This document shows, one piece after another, positions 48,123 through 61,062 of a stretch of DNA of 64,000 bases. The notes under the pieces are model-generated. The model was not told the origin of the DNA. It saw nothing but the letters and a program-made list of their open reading frames with translations, and made no database searches. The stretch is from assembly GCA_949752745.1 (NCBI GenBank), contig OX457027.1:77865214-77929213 (forward strand), read 5' to 3'. The position numbers and the translations under genes are program-made. Positions within the stretch are counted from its first letter, which is position 1. Each line of letters begins with the position of its first letter. This DNA is from Protula sp. h YS-2021. Lineage: Eukaryota > Annelida > Polychaeta > Sabellida > Serpulidae.

Positions 48123-49089
48123 TTTCTATAGTTCTTTTGCTCCTTTCATTTTGCCATTTCGGGTTTCTTGCAATGACAGCCCCCCAAAAAATGAAAGTGA
48201 AAGAATAAATATTAAACGCTGCTATACGCGTAGATTGATCTATCCATTTCTTACAATAATCTTACATTATGATGTAACATTAATGTTTGTGACTTCATTA
48301 TGATTTAAATGAAGAATAAAGAAGTCCAAATCGCAAAAATCTTGGTATGGGAAAAATTGAGCGGGGTCTTTCTCCTACAGCTGTCTAAGTTTTTTGCGAT
48401 ACCCATTTTTCGACTTCTGCATAAATTGTCGATCTTCCGAAATTTATTAAAAACTACATTACAGACGTAAATTAAGCGTCGAAAAAGGTCGGGTTTTGGA
48501 CAACGAAAAGCAACGCCCCATCAACAGCGTTTTTATCTAATCGATGTTAAAGACAGAGAACTAACTTTTGCCGTTTCTCCACAGCCAAATCAATACTCCA
48601 GCTCCACCTGGACATGGTTTTTGGCAGTGAAAACAGACGTCACACCGAAACAGTGTTTTTAACCAACGGATGTTAAAGATGTTAAGTAGACGTTGATTGA
48701 TCTATAATCAGAACCAAATTCGAACCAGATCCAATCTTGCAAAAGTGTTTTTTTGCGAGCAAAACCAGCGTCTACACATCGTAACTTATCCTTATTCAAC
48801 GTTAAGTCAAAGACGTTTGCCTGTGGTCGCCCAAGTAACTAATAACAAAGTTTAATCTTGAGATTCGGCCGGGGTCACTGACGCACCCTTACATCGACCT
48901 TTGTTGATATCAAAATGTTTACTAGATATAAGATGTAAAAATGTTTTATGTAGAACTTTGATGCAATTGGCAATGTGGCATAACTTTTTACAAAGATTTT
49001 AAAGTAATTCTGAAATTTTTTAATATTCAAAATCCTTTTTTGTGGCCCAAGTGTGTCAGTTTACCATTCACTAGCGAAAACTGTCTAGT
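48123..49089 (+). other. Spacer ending in a fourth, decayed Helitron-like 3' terminus
   Basis: The end at 49089 has cccaagtgt, a degraded hairpin (right arm CTAGCGAAAA), CTGT and CTAGT (49085-49089). Inside, 48,360-48,840 contains cgtcga/gacgtt-type phrases like other MITE-like repeats of this window. Confidence 0.4.
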
Positions 49090-49092
49090 TCT

Positions 49093-50110
49093 TTTCATTT
49101 TTCCACCATGGGCTTGTCACTCGAATTCCTCTGAGACAATTAGCGCTAGGACGACCAAACTTTGAAGAGACATGTTGCAGCATATCTAGTTTTCCAGTTT
49201 AATTTTTATAACAATTCATTAACATTTTATATGTAAAAATGGACATTGAATTTGGCGTTAAAGCCAATTATAAGAGAAGCACACCCTATGATGCAGCTAA
49301 CGGCTAATTAGCGCTAGGACGACCAAAGTTTGAAGAGACATGTTGCAGCATATCTAGTTTTCCAGGTTAATTTTTATAACAATTAATTAACATTTTATAT
49401 GTAAAAATGGACATTGAATTTGGCGTTAAAGCCAATTATAAGAGAAGCACACCCTATGATGTAGCTAACGCTACAGGCTATTGATCTCTCCAATACAGAC
49501 AAAATAGAGCAAATATTGCGCATGTGCTCTTTCCTGTATCTTAACGTAAGGCTGAGCAGCAAAAATGTTTAATTCTCACGTTTCGGGGATGCGCGTCAGC
49601 CCACTTTCCCTAAAGGTGTTTTCACATTATAAATGCAGTTTTGAGCTTCTTTTCTAGTTTAAAATAATGCGTCCATTTGTTACAAAATTGTTACGAAATA
49701 ATGTCACGGTAATGTTTTTCGTGTCATAATTTATTCATCAAATTAAACATTTTAACGTTTAATCAACTCGGGTTTTCGATTACTAAGGAAGTCTACATGG
49801 TGTCCATACTAAATAGGACCACCAGTTAAAACACCACTAGTAATACGACAACTGGACAAAAGACCACCGGCCATATGACAAATAATGACATTTGGGGAGG
49901 GGGCCGATTGTGCATTCAACATTTTCACAGCAATGGTCTTATGTTGCAGTTACCCAAATCAGATAGGGCAGAAGTGGGGAGGGGGCTGCGTCTATCAGCT
50001 TTACAACATCTACCGTCTGGACAATGACAATCATAAGGAAAAGTGGTCATCGCACCGTTAAAGTCCCCTTTCTGTCATCGAATACGGGGATATGCATGAA
50101 GCCAATTTTC
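49093..50110 (+). repeat. Dispersed repeat family 2, with a 168-bp tandem duplication
   Basis: A unit starting gcgctaggacgaccaaa at 49143 recurs at 49311 and is nearly identical for about 168 bp. The rest matches 42,360-42,880, including gacaaaagaccaccggc. Confidence 0.65.
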
Positions 50111-51745
50111 ATGACTACATTTCAAACTTAGGCGGGAAAAACTGGAGTGCCTTTGAATATCCCAGACTTTATTCCTGTTTGTCACCAGTTTTCAAAGCGA
50201 CAAGTCATTACCATTATCAGCACTAGGCTTATATTTCCTGTGAGCGTTAACACGATGTTGTAGATGTGAGCCGCACATTTTTGCGACGCCTGTTTTTCGG
50301 CGCCTAGACATATCGTCAGTTTTCCAAAACGTGTTCAACGAGGGGTCAGAGACGTTAACCGCGCGTCCAAAAAGTTGGGTTTTCGGTAATGAAAATCAAC
50401 ATTACGTCTGAAGATTCCCTTAATCAAACACATGTTCTTTGAATATTAAAGAGATTAAGTAGGCGTTGATCCATGGTATACATGTGATCACAGCCAAATT
50501 GCAACCAATCAGATTTAATGCGGAAGTAGTTTTGGGCACAAATCAGCACCTATGCATCGTTGTTCATCCATCGTCTATTCGATGTTGTTTCAAAGAAAAT
50601 ATTTTAATTCTTTTACTTCTTTCTCGAACTACTATTTTTGTTATCCAGGCGGCAACTACTTTTTATTATTTTGAAAATACATTGCAGAATTCGCATTAAC
50701 ATGCATTAAATACTTAAGTTTTGCGTTCCAAAATTACGAAATCTATTAAGAAAAGATGTGATATCCAGCAATAATAATAATAAATAATAAAGATGTGATA
50801 TCCAGTGATGAAGAGCATTTTCACAGACCTTCTTAAAAGACAGACTTCACGCTTTATTATATTTCGCGGAAAAATTCGAAGCAAGACAGCACAAATCAAT
50901 TAATATATAAAATCAATTAATTAATAAAATTAATATATGTGTAATATATTTATGTTGCCATTTTAATGATTGCGAGGAAAAATAAAATTTACAGGATGTA
51001 GGTTTTGATTTTTGGCGAATAAAGCGCCATACAGAAAACCTGTTAGAGCTGACATTTTTGCACAGTTACACCGCCAAGATTCTCCATAATCTCAAACAAC
51101 GTATCTTCAATGTGAAAAAGACGTCTCGACAACACAATAAATAAAATCATACGGAGGAAAAAAAGGACAAAGGCCAATTGGAACAGAAAGTATTGTGATT
51201 ATTGGATTTCTGCACATTTTGTATAATTAGAGTCGCTTGGAATTTACATATTTTTGCACTCTTCGAAGGTACTTTAATTGCTTTGTTACATGGTGATGGA
51301 AATGCAACTTTCATAATTCCCATGCTGCATAACGTGGAATACAAACCATACCTGTCATGTTTCATGCAAAAAATGCTACTGTTTCTTTTGTACGCTCATT
51401 AACAAATGAGATAAATTCAATGGGCCCAGGCATCTACACACGGAGAAATTGCAATGTTGTAGTGTTTTAATTACCATTTTTACAGTTTCACATAGCGGTA
51501 CCTTTGAAACTCATCTGGATAAATTATCGCACTTTTCTTTATAAAGATGTGCAAAATAGCCAAACTTTGAAACACACGGAAATCTCATCAATTCTGAAAT
51601 AGTTGTAAAATTAATATTTTCTTTCCAGTGACAATTTACGTTTATCCGTGCCATTAAAACAATAAATAGTTGTCATTATGTAACTAAAACTGAAGCAACA
51701 ATTATAAAACATAGAAAAAAAAACGATTTCACTGGAATTTTAGAT
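50111..51745. other. Intergenic, upstream of the SAM-like gene
   Basis: 50,280-50,620 carries acgttgatt/cgttaacc-type MITE-like text. The rest is AT-rich. A possible 5'-UTR acceptor, ggaattttag, lies just before the ATG at 51746. Confidence 0.4.
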
Positions 51746-51932
51746 ATGAGTTTTACGGAGTGTCCAGATGAGAAACATTTGAAAAACTTGGCTCTGGAAC
51801 AACAAAATGTTGAGAAGCCCGATGACATAGTTCAGGCAGCAGAGCTAACAGACGATGAACCTTCAAGTCTCACACTGTCCGAAGACGAATGTTTTGTTCC
51901 TAAGCAAGCCACCGGATCTCCCAAAGAAGAAT
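51746..51932 (+). CDS. SAM-like gene exon 1 (acidic N-terminus)
   Basis: ATG at 51746, acidic Ser/Glu-rich protein (LTDDEPSSLTLSEDE). The donor GAAT|GTAATC is weak but gives phase 1 and a sensible junction codon; unspliced, the frame ends at 51967. Confidence 0.5.
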
Positions 51933-54900
51933 GTAATCCAGCACTAGAGGGGAGGCATACATTATAGTGTGTATTTTAGAAAGCATTTGATCAAGTCTGA
52001 ACTTTTTAAAACGCCCTCCGTTGCTTTAAAGTATTTTGGTTGTATTTAAATGACAAAAACAAGCAGAGCTGATCTTGTTTCTGACCCCCTCCTACCCACC
52101 CAAGAAAAAAGCCAACGGGGGAATGCATTGCCATCTCTGAATTAGAAATTGTCGTAACTTACTTTAACCACTGTAACATGTAACATACAACAACACCCTT
52201 TTTCAAACTAAATGCTCTAAAATATTCGATTTTATTTTAGAAATCTCATCCTTAGGTTAGAACGTGAAAGTCTTGACGAAAATGTGAATGTCATTATCTG
52301 TTCTATGACACCGCTACACAACATAGGATTTTGTCTGATGTTGAAACTACATTCGAGTGCATAAAAGATAATGTGTGTTTGCCTAAAATGTTGGCACGCG
52401 GTTTTTTCTTACAGCAAATAATGCTGGTCTAGACTGTGCATCTCGCTTGTTCTCTTGCCTGAGGCTGGCACTGACAGGAACGTTGAATGTTAAGATCCCT
52501 CAAAAGCAGTGTTCGTCTGTACCTCTCTCGCATTCGAGCTAAGGTTTGGGCCGAAAGCTCCTGCCTTTTTAGCCAGGTCGTTTCAGGGACCACAGATGCA
52601 GGCTTAGCCCATGAGGTGAGGTACCAGTGTGCTCAATGCTGCTGCCACAGTAACTAGACGTGTATAGGTAGCCCTCAAGGCCCATCCAGTGCCCGCCGTA
52701 GCAGTGCGCACAGCGAGGACGCTGGATTCGCCGGAGCTGCCACTAGTGATATAAACTGTCTCTCCCATGCCGCCCCAGAAACCACCCTTTTATGGTCTTT
52801 GAATTAAAGCGGTCGTTGGTAAAAGGTAATGCATCGCTCCATGTCGTCCCAGTCTCTTGTTGAATACTGGCGCGAACATGTTGGCTTGAGGGAGAACGAA
52901 CATTGATCCAGTGAAACAGCTGTAGTGAGGCTGTCCAATTCCCCTGTAACACTTGCTCTTTTCACCCTGCCATATCTACCAACACATTCAAGCATTCTGA
53001 AGTATGGTATGGAAAGAGTGTACTTTGTGTTACATAGCTAACTCGCCCACTTCCCCTGATATCTGCATCAGAGTGGATGACCCTGGGTGCATTGTCGATA
53101 GGGTACAGAATCAATTTGCCGGTAGCTCCGTAAACAGGCTTCTCGTGATCACCGTTTTTCTGTAGCCCTAACAAGGTCTCTGTCAGGATAATGGGCACCC
53201 ACTAGCCTTCTGAATCATGTGAATACGAAACCTAGGGCGAAATCGAGTACGTCCCCCTGAAATACATATACCTCCTTGGGTTATGTTTTCGACATTCTCA
53301 AAGTTTACCGTTAGCCTGAACCCGACGCCGTTATTAGGTAGTCGCAGCGTTTGCTATGCCACCCTTCTAGCTCCGCATTCAGTCAGTCAGAAATGGTAGC
53401 ATTAACCCGTGACTCTTCCGCCCCTTGAATAAGTGAGTATGTATGGGGTGGGTGTTTGGCTGTTTGTTGTTTAACGTCCCGTTCACCAACTAGGGTGGGT
53501 ATATTAGGACGTACTTGCTAAAGAAACAAGTGCGAAAAAGGAAGAATGAAGAAAAAGAAGAGTTAGAAAGGAAGATATTCCGATTAGTCGCCTTTTAGGC
53601 CGTGCACGGAACAGAACGCAGTGAGTCTATTCTTAAGTCCCCACCCCCACCCCACAGGGGGTATAGGATGGGTGAAGGGTTTTCTTTGTTCCGATAAACT
53701 GCTGAGACACATGCCCTGTTCTGCTAGTATTACCTCAATGGCACAGTTTTTACAGCATTTCTTTGAGTGCTGCACGTTTTTCCGTTCCCGCCCGTACATG
53801 GTCACTAGACTCGATATGCCTTCTGTGCTATTTACCAGAAAGGCCATGCTGATATGTTTTTCGACAACGAGCACATTCTCTTGATAGAGGGGTGTGGCTG
53901 GTCTTGCGACAACTGTTTTATGGTTCTATGGCATCTTTAGCTCTGATGGAGCGGAGAACCCATGGTCCCTTTCGCGCCCTATAGCAGCCCGTTCCGTACC
54001 CCAGGAGAAACTGGGTGTAGCTCTTGTACAGCTCTGTTTTGTAGGTCATGAGTATGAATAACATTGAATTTCACCAACAGGCCGTCGAGAAATAAGTGTC
54101 CTTGCTCTATGTATTCTGCGTGCCAAAACTGGAAGAATTTGAATTGTGAATGCCTGAATTGTTGCAATGTGTTATCCGTTCGTAGCTGGACGTCGGTATA
54201 CATCAGGGTAGTGTTTAGCTTATTGATGGATTTGGTGCCCCGGAATAGTGCCTATCAGATTGTCTGTCATAGAAGGATCTGAGTCTATGGCTGCGTTTAG
54301 CAGCCTCTGGCACACGAATTCCACAAATAGCCCTTTCTGGCAATGCCCTCGATATAACTGGATCCCTGTATCTAAGTGACACTGCTACCAGGATCTACAG
54401 TTGGTAATCATGTGATCCGTTAGACTCCAGACGAAATTTACAGCTTGACTCATGCAAAGGCTTGCCCAACTTGGCGACGCCGGCTGGGATACGGACTACA
54501 TCTCCTGTGCCAAATGGTGATGAATAGTAAGATTCTGAGTCGCTGCATGATAGAAGCTGTTTCTGGCTCCATCTTTTGGGCCGTACAATTCAAGATGGCG
54601 TCGAGGACAATGCTGGCGGCTGTGCCCCGCGTTCTAGGGTGGTGACTGGTAAGGGAGTTGTTTACGAAGCCACTTTGCCTAGGCTAGTCCTTGTGTGAGG
54701 GAGCCACGTGCAGGGTTTGATCTGAATGTGATTGAAAAATGTCACAGCATTAAGTTCAAACCATTGTCATTCGAACCAATACCGAGCACGAATTGGGAGG
54801 CATGGTTTACTAGCTGATGAAGCATTGTTGACCAGGTCAGAATAGGAAGCATTCTTCACAAGGTCAGAATGCCAATTCGGTTCAGTATCTCATTAGATGT

Positions 54901-57900
54901 TGGTGTAAAGGTGTTATTTCGTTCATGACCAAATTGTGCTAATTTTACCAAAAAAAAAAAAAAAAACAATCACCTCGACGAAGTTTTCTTTTTTTGTAGT
55001 TCATCGTATGGACTGTGGTAATTCATTGATTCCGAAGTGCAAGGTCACCTCAACTTATATTCAACGAACATTTTGATTAGTGGTTTCTATATGAGGGCAT
55101 TCCAGTAAATATTTGTGCATTAACCACAACTAGTCCTCAAAATTCTCCATGACCTTTTTTCTTTGAGCGTAAATACATGAAATGGTTAATGAACTTGCAC
55201 ATTTATAGCATGGGCAAAGTCGAAAAAATTGAAGAAAGAAACAATCGAGAAGCTAACAGCTGAAGAGCTTGATGATCTGGAAGTTCTCAAAATTACCTCA
55301 GATGAGGAGCTAAAGGGGTTGCAACTCAAAACAGGACAATACGTATTGCTGAAAAACGCAGTCTTGGAACTACGTCAAAGTAAGGCACTTCAAAAAGTTA
55401 ATTTTCTTGTGGCCGAACTATGTTGAAATATTCTTTTTACCTTCCTTATTTTCCTGACAGCAAGGAATATTTCGATCACCCTAGCTTTCCCAAATGTATT
55501 TACTTTGCTCTGAATTGACGAGTTTTCTTCACGGCGAAATACCATTGAAGGATGTAATACACAAGCTTCATTGTTTCAAACCAAAGAGACCATCCGATTA
55601 AAAATCAATTACAATAGCTACAAAAATGTTTTACATTTCTATTGTTAACCGTTAAAACTTCTTGACCGACTCAAATTCAAGCAAGAACACGTTTTTGGAA
55701 ATATTTGCAATGGCTGTAAGTAACCTTCACGAAACTCATTAAATGTATATTTTGAAATCTGCAAGTGATTTTTTCATCTCAAAAGTTTATTTTTTCACAA
55801 CACTATATCAGCTTATTTTTATATCTAAATTATAAAAATGCATAATTGCGACTTACTGAGAAAAATATATACCAGTTTCAAATTGGTATAAAACAATGGG
55901 TAAAATTTTGTGCCGATAAGATTATTTGAATCAGGGATTATAATAATGAGAGAACATAATGGTACAAATGCACTAACTGTGATTTAGACTTTCGTTTACC
56001 TTAATATCTAATATTACTCTATGCGAAATAATAAGTCGCACAAAATGTATTATTATAATGATTATTATTGTTATTATTATCATTATTGTTGGTGTAATTT
56101 TACGAAAGCATAATGATTGGAAAATGGTTGTCTAACACATGGTAGCTTATGAGCTAGGGAAAACGTTTACTACTATTAGCCTTATCTTTGCTTAGGCAAC
56201 GCCGCTGCAAAACCAAGTACAAACACGATGCCCCCAGAAACTTATTTAGCAGAAAGCATTACTGAAAGCGATGTCAGTGCTTCATCTACGTCTAACTCTG
56301 CAGGTATAGAGCATTTATCAATCCAACATTTGCTGAAATGTGAATGTTTGGACCAAACTTCACTAAGGTTTAATATTGGCAAATTATAAAAATAACATCA
56401 CTTATGCTCTGCATGCAATGTTTGTGATAGTGTTGCGTAGTGTATTCCAGATATGATAGTATTTTAAATCAGAACTCATAAATCACCAGCAGGTAGTGGT
56501 CTGACCATATGATTAAATGCAATTACTCTGTTGTTTATAGGCTTTAACTGAAAGATACACAGTTCAGACATTTATAATATTTAGATTAGATAGGCGAAAA
56601 CGGGATGGAAGGTAATTTAAAATATGAAAATTCATAAAGCAGATGGACACAGGACATGGCTCAAAGAGAGAGGTATCAAACAAGAAACAATCCAAAAGCT
56701 TTATGAATTTGACTTTGATTCTTTGGAAGCATTTAAATTGATTACAATGGATGATTTGACAAGAATGAGCATCTCAATGGGCCAAAGCAAAATCTTAATG
56801 GCTCTCGTTGATGAGTATATACATCAGACGGATGACAAAACGCTTGCAGGTAAACATTTCTTTCAAGACTTTTCTATTAACATAGGTTTAAGCAAGGAAG
56901 AAAATATTTAGACATCAGTATTTCGATAATAATTTTTAACTCGCTTAACGACGTATCTTGCATTGTGTTTGACTTTATGATGCTAGTTTTTACAATTCAA
57001 GGCAAAAAACACTTCAAAACTTTTTTACCCTATGCTATACTTTTTGCTCTTTGCTATGGTAGAGTATTGGATACACATCGGTCTGAGAAATTTAATTTTA
57101 CTTCAGTTTCAAAAAGTTAAAAAGATAATACTGAAGTATAATTTGTTTGCTTTTTTGCAAAGTTTTGTCAACTATATTTAATTTAATAATTGCAATTGAT
57201 TTTAACCAGTTCGAAGTTTTAAAAAGTATATGTTTCTTATGTTTCATTATGCTGCTTGCTGTTGTAAAAGAACGAAATAGAGTATAGAGATAAAAAATGA
57301 GCCCCTGTTGTGATAATTGAAAGTATTGCTCCAAACAATATAAAGCAGTTAGATAATTCCTATATACAGACATAGGTATTTAAAGATGGATAACTATTAC
57401 TGGAAAAGTAACAAAAATACGCTATAATACAGCTAAAAGCAATTTTAATTCATCTTTTCAATTAGTAAGGACTTAAAAATCAATTACGTTTCCGTTCATC
57501 TATGTTATTTTAGAGTTCGAATTGGCGAGAAGAGAGAAAATATCAGGCGATCAGTCCTGTGGTGACATAAAGCCTAAAATATCTGAAGAAAACTTGATGA
57601 CACATACTCTAAAACATGGTAGGCATTAAAAATATTTTAGTGTAAGTATGTTTAAATTTTATTGATTAAGGATTGATTAAGATAGTTTGATAGGATTGTT
57701 GATAACTAGTGTTTATACGCAATGAAGTCACCGACTTCACTGAAATAAACACATCTACAATCGATCATGACAATGTTTCTTCAATAAAGATCGGCAGGGT
57801 TTCAAAGAAATGCATTCAGGTTTCGGGAGACACCCGTTTATCGGGTCCCATACCTAAAAGTACCCAAATGGTCACTTTTTCGGAGAACGTTTTACAATGC

Positions 57901-60900
57901 AAATGAGTTTAAATATCGCCCTTTTATATCATTTATAAATTATACGTTAAACCTCCCTTGTAGTTTTCAATATTTTCTTTAATTTGTCCTTCACAATATA
58001 TTAGATAGCAATGTAGAGATTAATCCAGACCAATAATTACATGATTTAGGCAGTGGTTACAAGATCTTTCATTCAAGTACGCTGTTATTATTTACAATTG
58101 TTACTTCTATGGTCTTTTCGTACGTGCTTAATTTCTTCATTATTTATAGAAAAGCCTATGAATATAGTGGTCGGGGAGTATGGCATGGAAATAGTACACA
58201 TTTGTCAAAGCCCATCATTATTAATTACGTTGGGACGTCAAATTATTTTTATATTTGTGCGATAAATTTGCGTGCATACAAACAGGTGTTTGCATGAGAA
58301 AAGGTCAGGATATCTGGTAAATTACTTTAATCAATACCTGGTAATAAAACTGTGATTTTCGAGCAGTCATTTTCCTTCCGCTTTGCCTTGTTGTTGCATA
58401 TATGTAACGTTGTAATGATTGCTAAGGTTTCCGCTGTCGAGGACAAGTTACAATAAATACAATAGATATCCAAAGCTATTACCTTGTCATGACCCCCCTC
58501 ACAATATTCACCATTGGCAGAATCTGTACCTACTTGAATATTTCTCCCAAACGCCTATCAAAACCTTGTATCAGGACACCGCAAAGGAAATACGCTCGAA
58601 GCTTTTCTTAATTATGTGCCAAATACATGCAGCACGGTGAAATTAAAAATTAAGTTACTAAGGTAGCAATTTACTTCCTGAAATTTATAATTTATTTTCA
58701 ATTTTGGGTGTTATTTTTATTACTTCTTAATTATTCATTGTATCTTAGATAGCTTCTTGAATATACTTTTAAAAACTGTTGATACATGTTCACTGCGAAA
58801 CATTATGTAGCAATTGTGAAAGTAGACCTGTAATCTATGACTGTATCACTTTTAATGTAAAAATTTAATATCCGAAGGAATAAAAACTTCAATCATAGCC
58901 AAATTGGAACAAAATGGTTTACTCTGTCGGTTTGGTGCTTAAAGAAAACTTGTTTTTATTTTACCTGGATCTCTGAATGTATTCCCGAGCGATCGTGAGA
59001 AAGCACCCGTACTTGTAAAGTATGCGTAGTGTTTATACTCGGTAATTGCCTAATTATTAATCCATGTGGAACATACTCATGACGTTAAACCTTTCAGGTG
59101 ACACCTTTAAAACTTGGCTTGAAGGCAGGAAAGTGAAGCAAAAAACCATTGAACTTCTCTATGAGCTAGGATTTGATTCTTTTGATCTTATTAAGCTTAT
59201 AACAAATGAAGATATACTGAAAATGGACAAAGCAACAGGTCAGAAAAGATTACTAACTCGCCTAGTGGAGGAGGAAAATATGGCAAATAAGCAGGAATTT
59301 GACAGGTGTTTACCAAAACCAGGTACTCTATTGTTGTGTTTGCTATTAATTCAGCATGTACTTCGAAAGGTCCTGATATCATCAAATAGCTTTCCTTAAC
59401 AGTAAAACATATTACCAGCGTTAGTATTACAATTAGGTTTTGCTTATTATACATAGAATTCAAAATAAACAACTTTTCGAATCGCCATCGGTTATTCTTT
59501 TTTACGAATACAGTTTACCTGGAAAAGATTAGCGTAAAAGTGTCTTAATCAAATATTGTTTTCTTCTTTACTTTCTAATTTACAACCAATTTATTAATTA
59601 GTCTGTATATAAATTGCTCTGAATTTTTTCTCTGAGATACAGAAAATGCCAGTTTTGCTCCACGATTCAATAAAAAATTATTTATTTATCAGCAATAATT
59701 TTTGACAGGAATAAATTTCTTACCTGAAAAATACTATGTTTAAACATGGTGCTTGAATGAGGAATTGTGTTGCCTTTGAAGCAAAAACAGCATCTACGTG
59801 TGAGCAAGAAAGTGATTCTCAGCAACTAATGGACAACCGGTATTTGTCAGATCAACAATTTTGGCAAGAAATGCATTGTGATCTAACTGGTCGACACCAG
59901 GACGACTCAGAATTGGCAGATCCATTTTCTAGAGGTCGCAGTTATAGAGGTAACAGCTTGTATAGAGATTGCCACCAACAATCTGTCAACCAACGCTTCG
60001 CACACCAACAGCATTTGCAGCATCTGCAAGATTATCTCGTTGATAAACAGCAAGATGGTTTAGAATTTCCAGATCATAACCAGATTAAGGACAGTCTACA
60101 AATAGTTCCATTTACTCAGCATGGTCATCATCATAAAGGTAACAGTGACGGAGGTAGAACTTAAAATGATTTTAAATATTTCAATACAAGGTAGGTTTTG
60201 GTGTTGTAAACTTTTGTGACTTTATATATCAATAGTAACGGAACTAAAGCATTTTTGTGTTTTGTAAATTCATAAATAAATAAACATATTCAATCAGATA
60301 GTTATAACATATGTGACATAATTACGGTCAGCTAGGCAATTCATAATTGACCATAAATTCAACCAGTCAATTATAGCTTTTCAAATTCTAAATAATTCTA
60401 TAAGTGTGTTAACTGTTTAGAAGGTCATTACTACAGAATGCCGCAAAGAACCGATTTGTTTCCAAGGGTAATCTCTATTATTTATATTTTGTATCCAAGA
60501 ATATTAATTTCTTGGTAATTTGTGATTTGAATAGCAACTTAATAACAGTTACTTTAAACACAATTTCCGCCAAAATATTCTTGGAATTGCTTTAACTTAA
60601 GCATTCCAAAGGGATCTTTTGGAGAAACATATTTTAAGTTACACCGAGAGCGAAAGAAAACTTATTGACGAGCAAATAAACAAATGAACCACATTAAATA
60701 AACTATGCTATCACTATATAATAATCAGTTGTTTATTGGCTTCTCTTTATTCTGCAATTAATTTAGTGGTAAAATCATCATTCACAAGCTTGTGGAATTT
60801 GAATTTCCATAAGCGTAAAGCTTAAACAGACAAAATAAAAAACGCTGGTAATTTAAATTAGCAAATTAGGCAAATTAGGTAGCCATAAAATAGAATAAAT

Positions 60901-61062
60901 AAAATGCACAAAACGATTCTAGCCCAGAATTAATCCTCAATATAATGTTGAGATGAAATAGAGGAAATAATATTTACAGGAAACAACGCGATACAGGGAG
61001 GAATGGAGAAAGGGAAATTTATACAGCACTTTGAAGCAAAAAGTAAAAAAAGGAATGCATAA
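51746..61062 (+). CDS. Unrecognised protein with three SAM-like repeats, eight exons (477 aa)
   Basis: Exons: 51746-51932, 55209-55379, 56196-56303, 56643-56849, 57514-57618, 59098-59322, 59791-60138 and 60980-61062. Every junction is GT-AG in phase 1 and the sum is 1434 nt, an exact multiple of three, ending TAA at 61060-61062. Three exons encode related ~55-residue helical modules: WAKSKKLKKETIEKL..., TWLKERGIKQETIQKLYEFD... and TWLEGRKVKQKTIELLYELG..., each with a later 'DL..(m/l).l..GQ...L..lv' segment, as in SAM domains. Linkers are Ser/Thr-rich; the C-terminal part is Gln/His-rich. SAM domains mediate oligomerisation; the role here is unknown. The first donor (T|GTAATC) is weak, so exon 1 is less sure. 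Extra exons may be missed. Confidence 0.75.
51933..55208. other. Intron 1 of the SAM-like gene, with a compositionally distinct insert
   Basis: About 52,440-54,710 is clearly less AT-rich than its surroundings and carries several short, interrupted minus-strand frames of normal-looking composition (e.g. 53198-52962 and 53874-53584). Near 53,460 there is tgtttgttgtttaacgtccc, a phrase I associate with repeats in mollusc genomes. I could not identify the source; a decayed mobile element is likely. Confidence 0.45.
55209..55379 (+). CDS. SAM-like gene exon 2 (SAM-like repeat 1)
   Basis: Acceptor ATTTATAG; donor CAAA|GTAAGG; phase 1-1; 57 codons. Contains KKETIEKLTAEELDDLEVL and LKGLQLKTGQYVLLKNAVLE. 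Confidence 0.8.
56196..56303 (+). CDS. SAM-like gene exon 3 (Ser/Thr-rich linker)
   Basis: Acceptor TTTGCTTAG; donor GCAG|GTATAG; phase 1-1; 36 codons, open and rich in Ser, Thr and Ala. Confidence 0.7.
56643..56849 (+). CDS. SAM-like gene exon 4 (SAM-like repeat 2)
   Basis: Acceptor ATAAAGCAG; donor GCAG|GTAAAC; phase 1-1; 69 codons. Contains TWLKERGIKQETIQKLYEF and LTRMSISMGQSKILMALVDE. Confidence 0.85.
57514..57618 (+). CDS. SAM-like gene exon 5 (linker)
   Basis: Acceptor TTATTTTAG; donor CATG|GTAGGC; phase 1-1; 35 codons, charged. Confidence 0.65.
57619..59097. other. Intron 5 of the SAM-like gene
   Basis: 1.48 kb. Short frames at 57709-57906 and 58053-58265 have no flanking splice sites in phase 1 that convinced me. 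Confidence 0.5.
59098..59322 (+). CDS. SAM-like gene exon 6 (SAM-like repeat 3)
   Basis: Acceptor AACCTTTCAG; donor CCAG|GTACTC; phase 1-1; 75 codons. Contains TWLEGRKVKQKTIELLYEL and ILKMDKATGQKRLLTRLVEE. An alternative donor near 59304 would break the phase pattern. Confidence 0.82.
59791..60138 (+). CDS. SAM-like gene exon 7 (Gln/His-rich region)
   Basis: Acceptor GCAAAAACAG; donor AAAG|GTAACA; phase 1-1; 116 codons rich in Gln, His, Asp and Arg (FAHQQHLQHLQDYLVDKQQ). Confidence 0.7.
60980..61062 (+). CDS. SAM-like gene last coding exon
   Basis: Acceptor ATATTTACAG; phase 1 start; encodes NNAIQGGMEKGKFIQHFEAK and a basic end, then TAA at 61060-61062. Confidence 0.7.

Noticed and set aside
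57709..58265. Additional exons of the SAM-like gene
   Set aside because: The frames lack convincing acceptor/donor pairs in phase 1 and do not resemble the modules.
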